Made by a program: the position numbers and the translations under genes
Assembly: GCA_964512655.1 (NCBI GenBank)
Contig: CAZEJT010000003.1
Location: 186,001-250,000 of the forward strand
DNA length: 64,000 nucleotides
Source: VBOC01 sp964512655
Lineage (GTDB): Bacteria; Bacteroidota; Ignavibacteria; UBA10030; SZUA-254
Direction of reading: 5' to 3'
Notes under the pieces: generated by a model
What the model was told of the DNA's origin: nothing
The model's database searches: none
The model's input: the letters and a program-made list of their open reading frames with translations, nothing else
In this document: piece by piece, positions 57,770 through 64,000 of the stretch
Layout: the number at the start of each line of letters is the position of its first letter
Position numbering within the stretch: the stretch's first letter is position 1

Positions 57770-58471
57770 CTATCTTCCCACCAGCAACCTGTCCGCAAGC
57801 GGTCTCGGCAAACCCGCCTTCCTGATTCGCTCTGCGGACTCCTCCACGTCGTACTCCGCCCGAATATTTTCGTACGTGGCCGCCCCGGTATCCAGTATCC
57901 CCATACTCAGCCGCGGGTCGTTGTCGCGCGGCTGACCGACGCTCCCCACGTTGATGATAAATTTCTTCCCCGCCGCGTACTCCTCCGTTCGCCCGTCGTC
58001 ACAATATATGGCCGGCACGTGCGAATGTCCGAGGAAACAAACCTGCTCCTCAAAATAATAGAAATTGAACTGGGCGTCGGCGGGAGTAAGGACATAATGC
58101 CACTCATTGGGTTCGAAGGGCGATGAGTGCACGAAGAGCGCGCCCTCCAGCTCGAGCGTGTACGGGAGCCGGCCGACAAACTCTGCGTGTTCGGGGGTCA
58201 ACTGTTTGTTGGTCCACTCCGCCGCCACCCTCGCGAGCGGGTTGAAGTATTCCGTTCTTGAGAGATCGATTGCGGCCTCATCGTGATTTCCCAACAGGAT
58301 GTGTTCCGTGGTGTTCCGGACGAGTTCGATGCACTCATTGGGGTTCGCGCCGTAGCCGATGAGATCGCCGAGGCATACGACCGCGTCCACGTGTTGTGCG
58401 GAGACGATCTCCAGCGCCTTCTCCAGAGCGCCGAGATTCGAGTGGATGTCTGAGATGATAGCGAGGCGCAA
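57770..58471 (-). CDS. Metallophosphoesterase (YfcE/MJ0936-like)
   Basis: A 233-residue calcineurin-like phosphoesterase. The metal motifs are all present: DIHSN (residues ~8-12), GDLIGYG, GNHDEA (~60) and the C-terminal GHSH..., with NVGSVGQPRD as the family-specific stretch. Members cleave phosphodiesters such as bis-pNPP or cyclic nucleotides; the physiological substrate is unknown. It lies 7 bases after the exported protein at 58479 and is the last gene of a minus-strand run. The REP-rich gap begins just after its stop. Confidence 0.9.
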   Translation of the reverse strand: MRLAIISDIHSNLGALEKALEIVSAQHVDAVVCLGDLIGYGANPNECIELVRNTTEHILLGNHDEAAIDLSRTEYFNPLARVAAEWTNKQLTPEHAEFVGRLPYTLELEGALFVHSSPFEPNEWHYVLTPADAQFNFYYFEEQVCFLGHSHVPAIYCDDGRTEEYAAGKKFIINVGSVGQPRDNDPRLSMGILDTGAATYENIRAEYDVEESAERIRKAGLPRPLADRLLVGR

Positions 58472-58478
58472 TCCGGCG

Positions 58479-59849
58479 CTACGTTTTCTGCTGTTTCTTT
58501 TTCGCGGCCGGGAAGAGGATGTTATTGAGGATCAATCGATAACCCGGTGAATTCTTGTGCAGGCTCAGATCCGTGGGTTGGTCGCCCACCGCGTGTTGGT
58601 AATCCTCGGGATCGTGACCTCCGTAAAATGTCCAGGTTCCGCGGCCGTAATTGCCGTGGATGTACCGGACTTCCTCCGTGCCTTCCTTCTCCGCGAGAAT
58701 AGTGACGTTCTTTTTGATGAGGCTCTTCTTGAAATTGGTGGTTTGCCCCAGAAACCCTTTGATGATGTTGGCGTGGTCCTGCGTCAGCATCGTGGGAACA
58801 GGATCGTACTTCGCCGAGAATTCAAAGAGCGTGAAATAGTCGGTCTCCTGATTCGGAGGCGGCAGCATGTCGCTCGGCGGAATGTCGATGTCTGAATACT
58901 CGTACCGCAGGGGGTTCATCTCGAGTTTGAAGTTTTCAAATGCGAGGCATTTCGAGTAGTCGAGCTTTTTCTGGGCATCCGCATCGGGAGGATCGCCGTC
59001 GTACATGACATCGCAGATGTCGGTATTCTGGGCCGCAAGGGCGATGTCGTATGTGTCGGTGGCGGAGCACATCGCGAACAGAAATCCCCCGGCCGCAATG
59101 TATTCCTTGATCTTCCTCGCCACGGCCTTCTTTACCTCCGAGACCTTCTTAAACCCCAGCTCCTTCGCTCTCTTTTCATAGAGCACCTGCTGCTCCACAT
59201 ACCAAGGCTGGGTGGAATAGTTCGCGTAAAACTTGCCGTACTGGCCCGTGAAGTCCTCGTGATGGAGATGAATCCAGTCGTAGTTGAGGAGTTTGTCCTG
59301 AAGAACTTCGGGGTCCCACACCTTGTCGTACGGGATTTCCGCGTACTCCATCACGAGCGTGACGGCATCGTCCCAGGGAAGGGTGTTGGGAGTGACATAG
59401 ACGGCGATCTTCGGCGCTTTCTCCAGCCGCACCGCATCCATATTGTTGTTTTCGTTCTGCACCTCGGAATAAATCGCGCTGGCCTGCGCTCCGCCTATTT
59501 CTTCGAACACCACACCGCGAATCCTGCATTCCTGGGCAACCGTGGCAACGCCGTCCATCATGAAGGAGCCGCCGCGGTAATTCAGGAGCCAATCGACTTC
59601 GATGTTTTTCGTGAGCGCCCAATACGCGATGCCGTATGCCTTCAGATGGTCCGTCTGTTTGAGGTCCATCGGGACCAGTATCTTCTGCGCGAATGCGAGA
59701 GATGTCGCGAGGATGAGGCAGAGAATGGCGGTCGCTGCGATCACCGGAACCTGCCTGAGAACTCCGGCTGTCCCCGGATTTCGTTTGCTTTCCGGGCCAC
59801 GCCGGCTGAAGCCGGCGCCTGCAACTCCCTCACACACATCGAACATCAT
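58479..59849 (-). CDS. Exported protein of unknown function, REP in its N-terminus
   Basis: A 456-residue protein. ATG 59849 overlaps the TPR gene stop and has AGGAG before it, but the first ~35 codons read through a REP-like palindrome (AGAGFSRRG), and the real signal peptide (VIAATAILCLILATSLAFAQ) starts later. GTG 59744 would begin at that signal. The mature part begins KILVPMDLKQTDHLKAYGIA and includes GGFLFAMCSATDTYDIALAA and RGTWTFYGGHDPEDYQHAVG. I recall relatives labelled asparagine synthetase B in databases, but no glutaminase Cys or ATP-pyrophosphatase loop is visible. The fold may be glutamine-amidotransferase/ThuA-like. Function unknown. Confidence 0.78.
   Translation of the reverse strand: MMFDVCEGVAGAGFSRRGPESKRNPGTAGVLRQVPVIAATAILCLILATSLAFAQKILVPMDLKQTDHLKAYGIAYWALTKNIEVDWLLNYRGGSFMMDGVATVAQECRIRGVVFEEIGGAQASAIYSEVQNENNNMDAVRLEKAPKIAVYVTPNTLPWDDAVTLVMEYAEIPYDKVWDPEVLQDKLLNYDWIHLHHEDFTGQYGKFYANYSTQPWYVEQQVLYEKRAKELGFKKVSEVKKAVARKIKEYIAAGGFLFAMCSATDTYDIALAAQNTDICDVMYDGDPPDADAQKKLDYSKCLAFENFKLEMNPLRYEYSDIDIPPSDMLPPPNQETDYFTLFEFSAKYDPVPTMLTQDHANIIKGFLGQTTNFKKSLIKKNVTILAEKEGTEEVRYIHGNYGRGTWTFYGGHDPEDYQHAVGDQPTDLSLHKNSPGYRLILNNILFPAAKKKQQKT
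59800..59817. repeat. REP-like palindrome inside coding sequence
   Basis: CGCCGGC-TGAA-GCCGGCG followed by CCTGC. The arms match copy 1 (38748); the loop and flank each differ by one base. It lies in the N-terminal codons of the exported protein 58479-59849. Confidence 0.7.
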
Positions 59850-61717
59850 ATATTATCTCCTCTCAGCTCCCGGATTCTCCTTCGCGCTTCGGCGGCGTAG
59901 ATCGAGTTCGGATATTGTTCGAGGACTTTCTGATACGTTGCGATGGCGTTGGGCACATCCTTCAGTCCCAGCCGATAGACCTCTCCGATCTTCATGTGTG
60001 TCTTATCGAGTTCGATGCTCTCGGGATACTCCTTCAGGAGCCGGTTATACACTCCAAGAGCATCGGAGAAACGGCTGAGGCGGGTGAGGAGATCTCCGAC
60101 ATTCATCAGCGCCTCGTCCACCACGTCTGACTTGGGATACTTGTCCACGACCGACTGGAATGCCGCAAGAGCTTCCGGATATTTTTGCTGCCGGCTCAGG
60201 AGATCGGCATCCGCGAAGGCCTTCAGGGGCGCGTCGTCGGCTTTCAGGTTATCCTGAATGAAAATCTGCATGCTGAGCGCATCGTTGGTGACGTCGGATC
60301 CGGCGTTTTTGGTGAGGTCCTTGAGCTTCGCGAGCGCATCGTGAAACCGTTTGCGGTAATAGTCGAGCTCGGCGAGCCGCAGGGCCGCGGTCTCCTGCCT
60401 CGGATTCAGCGCCGGGGTGTGCGGGACGAGGATCCCGTACTCGGCATCCGCTTTATCCAGCTCGCCGGCTATCAGATACACGTCGCCGAGGCGAAGCGTT
60501 GCTTCTTCGGTCACGGCCGGGAACATCGGGTACTTGCTGCAGAGTAATTCGAGCTGCGATCGCGCGCCCCCCAGATCCGAAAGCCTTTCCTGCTTCAGCA
60601 GAGCAATGCGGAGCATTGAGCGCGCAGCGAGTTCGTTCGCCGGGAATTGAGCGATGACCTGCTCGTACGCCGCAATCGCGGCGCCATAGAGCTGTTTGCC
60701 TTCGTCTTCGGTGTGCGACTTCGACGGGAAAGGGCTGACTCCGCCAAAGAGTTTGAGCGTATCGCTTTCCGAGCCGAGCTCCTCCTGGGTCCGCGCATAC
60801 CCGAATTTTACCATCGCCATCTGCTCGAACTTCGGATACTTTGCGACAATTCCGGCAAATGCGTTTGCGGCAACCGCGTACGCTTTTTCATTCAGGGCCC
60901 GTGAAGCAAATCCGAAGAGCTCGTGCCCCTGCGCTTTCCCCTGGTCGTCGATGACCTTGTAGACTTCAAACGCCCGATCGTAATGCTTGCCCTCCATATA
61001 GAGCCAGGCGAGCATTTGCCGGAAGACAAGATTTTGCTGCTCGGATTTCGCCGCCTCTTCAACTGCAAGAGTCGCCGTGCTCAGGCCGTCGGCCCGGCCC
61101 GTGTACGCCGCGATGCGCGATTCGGCAAATCCCAGCTGGTTGGGGTTCTGCTTGACCAGATTCAGATATTCCCTCGTCGCCTCCGGATATTTGAGCATGA
61201 TGGAATAGAGATAGGCGATGTCGGAGGTGAACAGCTGAGCGTCGCCAACCGCGACACGCCCGCGTTTATAGACGGAAGCCGCCCGGTCAAATTGGCGGCT
61301 CTGCACCATGGAGCTTCCCACAAGCCGGTAGGTTGTCTCATGCTTCGTATCCACCGCGATCGCCTTTTCCCAGACCGAATCCGCCTTCGCCTCCTCGGAC
61401 TTCAACATATAGACGGAGGCAAGTTCCGAAAGGAGGCTGATGTTGTCGGGCATCTTGTGTATCACATACTGCAGAAGGGATACGGCGTTATCGTATCGCT
61501 TGAGCTGGAGGTAATCGCGCCGGAGGCATTCAAAAATGATCATGCTCGACGAATCTTTGGCGTACAGAGACTCGTAGATCTTTACCGCGGTCTCAAAATC
61601 CCCGCTCTGTTCATAGCTCTCCGCAAGCCGGAATCGCATATCGGTGGCCTTGGTCTGAGAGAGAGCCGGAGCGGAAGCCGCTGCCGTGAGGACGGCGATG
61701 AGAAGAATTTTGTTCAT
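59846..61717 (-). CDS. TPR-repeat exported protein
   Basis: A 623-residue protein. MNKILLIAVLTAAASAPALS is a signal peptide. The rest is tetratricopeptide-like repeats from end to end, e.g. GDFETAVKIYESLYAKDSSS, NAVSLLQYVIHKMPDNISLL and a C-terminal ATYQKVLEQYPNSIYAAEAR, with some repeats like those of YbgF/CpoB or BamD. It is probably periplasmic and a protein-interaction scaffold. It overlaps the next gene by 4 bases and shares a three-gene minus-strand operon with the exported protein and the phosphodiesterase. Confidence 0.85.
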   Translation of the reverse strand: MNKILLIAVLTAAASAPALSQTKATDMRFRLAESYEQSGDFETAVKIYESLYAKDSSSMIIFECLRRDYLQLKRYDNAVSLLQYVIHKMPDNISLLSELASVYMLKSEEAKADSVWEKAIAVDTKHETTYRLVGSSMVQSRQFDRAASVYKRGRVAVGDAQLFTSDIAYLYSIMLKYPEATREYLNLVKQNPNQLGFAESRIAAYTGRADGLSTATLAVEEAAKSEQQNLVFRQMLAWLYMEGKHYDRAFEVYKVIDDQGKAQGHELFGFASRALNEKAYAVAANAFAGIVAKYPKFEQMAMVKFGYARTQEELGSESDTLKLFGGVSPFPSKSHTEDEGKQLYGAAIAAYEQVIAQFPANELAARSMLRIALLKQERLSDLGGARSQLELLCSKYPMFPAVTEEATLRLGDVYLIAGELDKADAEYGILVPHTPALNPRQETAALRLAELDYYRKRFHDALAKLKDLTKNAGSDVTNDALSMQIFIQDNLKADDAPLKAFADADLLSRQQKYPEALAAFQSVVDKYPKSDVVDEALMNVGDLLTRLSRFSDALGVYNRLLKEYPESIELDKTHMKIGEVYRLGLKDVPNAIATYQKVLEQYPNSIYAAEARRRIRELRGDNI

Positions 61718-61938
61718 TAGAGCCTGATTTAATATAAGAAATTAATGCCAACCGGCGCAAAGAACCGGCTGCTCCTGAATTCCCTTTGCATTTATCAGAA
61801 CAACTTCTTTTATTGATTAGTTGAGCCGGGTGATCTGCCAGATGCGTGACCCGGACGGCTCACACCGCCGGCAGGTGACCCCGATCTCTTCACACCGCAC
61901 TATCACCCTCATCATCAAGCCGGAAGGAGGAAGAATGC
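61718..61938. other. Divergent intergenic region
   Basis: No gene seen. On the minus strand TTG (61778-61776), 20 bases and TTATAT (or TATATT one base further) could be the TPR operon promoter; it is weak. On the plus strand a GGAAGGAGG ribosome site (61922-61930) precedes the rhodanese ATG, but no clear promoter is seen. Confidence 0.4.
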
Positions 61939-62784
61939 ATGCAATCATATTCCAATCCTGATGTCCTTGTTTCAACCGAGTGGGTGGATCAGCACAAGAA
62001 CGACTCGGGTGTCGTTATTGCGGAGGTTGATGTCGACACCGCTGCCTACAATGAAGGGCACATCCCTGGATCGGTGGGATGGAACTGGCAGACCCAATTA
62101 TGCGATGTCATCCAGCGGGATATCATCAGCCGCGCAGACCTCGAACGTCTGCTGGGCACAAGCGGCATCGGCAACGATACCACGATTGTCCTCTATGGCG
62201 ACAACAATAACTGGTTCGCCGCCTGGGCATTTTGGCAATTGAAGATGTATGGCCACAAGGACGTCCGCATCATGAACGGCGGACGCAAGAAATGGCTCGC
62301 TGAGGGACGCGACCTCACGAAGGATTCGCCGGCCGCGAAGCAAGCGTCCTATCGCGCAATGACATACAACGAAATGTTCCGCGCATTCCGGCGTCAGGTC
62401 GAAGACGAGATGAAGTCTCCCGCTACCGTGCTCGTTGATGTGCGTTCCGCGGATGAGTACAGTGGAAAGATTCTCGCGCCGCCCGGCCTTCCCGAAACCT
62501 GCCAGCGCGGCGGCCACATCCCGGGGGCGAAAAGCATCCCGTGGGGACTCGCATGCAATGAAGACGGGACGTTCAAGAATCCGGCGGACCTTGAGGCCCT
62601 CTATCAGGGCAGAGGCGTCACGCCCGACAAGAATGTGGTCGCCTACTGCCGCATCGGCGAGCGCTCGAGCCACACATGGTTCGTGCTCAAGTATCTCCTC
62701 GGATATCCAAATGTGAAAAACTACGACGGCTCCTGGACCGAGTGGGGCAACGCGGTTGCGGCCCCCGTCGAGAGGGGGGCCTGA
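61939..62784 (+). CDS. Thiosulfate/mercaptopyruvate sulfurtransferase (tandem rhodanese)
   Basis: A 281-residue protein with two rhodanese domains. The N-terminal one (~10-125) is inactive (GDNNNWFAAW replaces the catalytic loop); the C-terminal one (~155-275) has DVRSADEYSGKI and the active Cys in AYCRIGERSSHTW. CRIGERS is the loop type of thiosulfate sulfurtransferases. It transfers a sulfane sulfur to cyanide, thiols or carrier proteins. The start has GGAAGGAGG eight bases before ATG 61939. Two genes downstream lies a metallo-beta-lactamase with a rhodanese domain, so the three form a sulfur-transfer cluster. Confidence 0.92.
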   Translation: MQSYSNPDVLVSTEWVDQHKNDSGVVIAEVDVDTAAYNEGHIPGSVGWNWQTQLCDVIQRDIISRADLERLLGTSGIGNDTTIVLYGDNNNWFAAWAFWQLKMYGHKDVRIMNGGRKKWLAEGRDLTKDSPAAKQASYRAMTYNEMFRAFRRQVEDEMKSPATVLVDVRSADEYSGKILAPPGLPETCQRGGHIPGAKSIPWGLACNEDGTFKNPADLEALYQGRGVTPDKNVVAYCRIGERSSHTWFVLKYLLGYPNVKNYDGSWTEWGNAVAAPVERGA

Positions 62785-62786
62785 CC

Positions 62787-63002
62787 ATGCCGGGAGCAGA
62801 AGAATTCCGTGTTGAAAAAAGAGAGCTGGGAGGATTACTGGTGAACGTGACCTCGTATAAGATCGGCGACCACTACCACTGTCACATCGCGAACATCGAC
62901 CCCGGCGCCACCATCTCGCGCACAGACGGGATGACCCGCGAAGAAGCTGAGCTCACGGCGCTTGCCCACGCGCTGCAGCGGCTCAAGAGCAGGACCGGCT
63001 AG
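62787..63002 (+). CDS. Small uncharacterised protein in the sulfur cluster
   Basis: A 71-residue cytoplasmic protein starting at ATG 62787, two bases after the sulfurtransferase stop. The sequence (FRVEKRELGGLLVNVTSYKI, HCHIANIDPGATISRTDG, EEAELTALAHALQRL) suggests a short beta-beta-beta-alpha fold. I do not recognise it. Its place between two rhodanese-containing genes suggests a role in sulfur transfer, but nothing in the sequence shows it. Confidence 0.7.
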   Translation: MPGAEEFRVEKRELGGLLVNVTSYKIGDHYHCHIANIDPGATISRTDGMTREEAELTALAHALQRLKSRTG

Positions 63003-63005
63003 CGG

Positions 63006-64000
63006 GTGATATTCCAACAGTTCCGCCACGAAGAAGGCGGGTGCCTCTCCTACCTGGTAGGCTGCACCCGGATGAATGCCTGCGCCGTCATCGATCCTCA
63101 GTATGAGATCAAGCCGTACCTCCAGTATGCCGCGGACCACGGAATGACGATCACCCACATCTTCGAAACGCACGCGCAGGCCGACCATATCTCCGGCGCG
63201 CGCAGGCTCGCGGAGACCACCGGGGCCCCCGTCCATTTCCATGAATCGGTGGACGCCGGGTACCCCGTGAAGGGCGTCAAGGACGGAGAGGTCATCAGGA
63301 TGGGCAATGTGCTTCTCAAAGTGCTGCACACTCCGGGACACACGCGCGACAGTATGACGATTCTGGTCAGCGACACGACGCGAAGCGAGGAGCCGTGGCT
63401 TGCGCTCACCGGAGACACGCTCTTCGTCGGGGATACCGGCAGGCCCGATCTCGACGGAAGCAGCGAGCTTCTCTATGAGAGCATCTGGGGTAAATTGCTG
63501 CCGCTCAACGATGCGGTGGAGATCTATCCGACGCATTTTTCCGGTTCCTCATGCGGCAAGGCGATAAGTCCAAAGCCAAGTTCAACAATAGGGTTCGAAC
63601 GCCGGTTCAACCCCGCGCTTCAGGCAAAATCCCAGAGGGAATTCGTCGAGATGGTCACCGCCGACCTTCCGGTCCAGCCCCCGCGCTTCCAGCTCGTGAG
63701 AAAGTACAACCTTGGATTTCTCAAGGAGCCGCCAATCGATAAGACGTACGACATGAAGTCGCTTCAGATCACGCCCGAGCAGCTCAAAGAGAAGCTCGAC
63801 CGCGGAGAGAAGCCCCTCATCCTCGACGTCCGTGAACCCTCGGAGTACCGCACTGCCAATATCGGCGGAGAGCTTATTCCACTCGGCGAACTGCCGAAAC
63901 GGTTCACCGAGCTTGATACCGCGAAGGAAATTATCGTCCACTGCCACCACGGCAGCCGGAGCCAGAGGGCAGTCGAGTTCCTCTACGAGAAGGGGTTCAA
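63006..64000 (+). CDS. MBL-fold hydrolase with C-terminal rhodanese domain, 3' end outside window
   Basis: The frame starts at GTG 63006 and is open to the window end (331 codons). Residues ~1-180 are a metallo-beta-lactamase fold of the persulfide-dioxygenase/Blh type: a metal motif written HAQADHISGARRL, LLKVLHTPGHTRDS, GDTLFVGDTGRPDL and PTHFSG. The first motif would normally read HxHxDH; here the second His is Gln. From residue ~255 a rhodanese domain begins (LILDVREPSEYRTANIGGEL, ending HCHHGSRSQRAVEFLYEKGF); its catalytic loop reads HCHHGSRS. Such fusions oxidise persulfides and pass the sulfur on. It follows the sulfurtransferase and the small protein in one run. Confidence 0.88.
   Translation, partial: MIFQQFRHEEGGCLSYLVGCTRMNACAVIDPQYEIKPYLQYAADHGMTITHIFETHAQADHISGARRLAETTGAPVHFHESVDAGYPVKGVKDGEVIRMGNVLLKVLHTPGHTRDSMTILVSDTTRSEEPWLALTGDTLFVGDTGRPDLDGSSELLYESIWGKLLPLNDAVEIYPTHFSGSSCGKAISPKPSSTIGFERRFNPALQAKSQREFVEMVTADLPVQPPRFQLVRKYNLGFLKEPPIDKTYDMKSLQITPEQLKEKLDRGEKPLILDVREPSEYRTANIGGELIPLGELPKRFTELDTAKEIIVHCHHGSRSQRAVEFLYEKGF

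Noticed and set aside
1..64000. tRNA, rRNA, tmRNA or CRISPR loci
   Set aside because: I saw no conserved tRNA or rRNA stretches and no regular direct repeats with spacers; a covariance search would be needed to exclude small RNAs.

Overview
This window looks like the replication-origin neighbourhood of a bacterium of the Bacteroidota/Chlorobi/Ignavibacteria (FCB) group, most likely from a metagenome-derived genome. The lineage evidence is three exported proteins ending in the type IX secretion sorting domain with the QNYPNPFNP motif (1-2529, 16016-19618, 21086-22420), a PorV/PorQ-like outer-membrane protein, a TonB receptor with a carboxypeptidase-like N-terminal domain, and many small lipoproteins. 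The DNA is moderately GC-rich and many genes have clear Shine-Dalgarno sequences. I cannot name a genus. I saw no rRNA, tRNA, CRISPR array or intact insertion sequence.

Layout. 0-5.7 kb: end of a secreted T9SS-sorted protein, then typA and an aminotransferase. 5.8-12.7 kb, minus strand: a DUF5131 (three-Cys-motif) protein with a truncated TcmP-like partner, then the operon mnmE-mnmG-rsmG-murQ-DUF2461, whose mnmG is flanked by two parS-like sites. 12.7-22.4 kb: an accessory island with three copies of a small lipoprotein family, an ECF41-type sigma factor divergent from its probable target oxidoreductase, a subtilisin-like T9SS protease, a DUF3237 protein and another T9SS-sorted protein. 22.5-25.1 kb, minus: rpmH-rnpA-yidD-yidC. 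25.2-28.4 kb, minus: a second accessory block ending in an epoxide hydrolase. 28.6-38.6 kb, plus: dnaA, dnaN, recF, dciA, gyrB, a lipoprotein and gyrA, with DnaA-box clusters on both sides of dnaA. Most genes here point away from 28.5-30.9 kb, as expected for an origin.

38.7-64 kb: two repeat-rich gaps; a TonB receptor with a lipoprotein; a histidine-ammonia-lyase-like enzyme with adenosine deaminase; an envelope operon (TPR lipoprotein, DUF4292 lipoprotein, EnvC/M23-like factor, membrane-bound CHASE2-sigma54 activator) followed by two lipoproteins, a PorV-transglutaminase fusion and a FecR-like protein; a minus-strand operon (TPR protein, exported protein of unknown function, phosphodiesterase); and a sulfur-transfer cluster (rhodanese, small protein, metallo-beta-lactamase/rhodanese) cut by the window end.

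Regulation. Ten promoters share one architecture, TTG-N20-TA(A/G/T)ATT or a close relative, at dnaA, dnaN, typA, mnmE, the hutH-like gene and others. Three more sites share only the spacing, with weaker -10 hexamers. One separate promoter matches the ECF41 consensus. Palindromic REP-like elements occur in the 38.7, 39.5, 57.6 and 59.8 kb regions.
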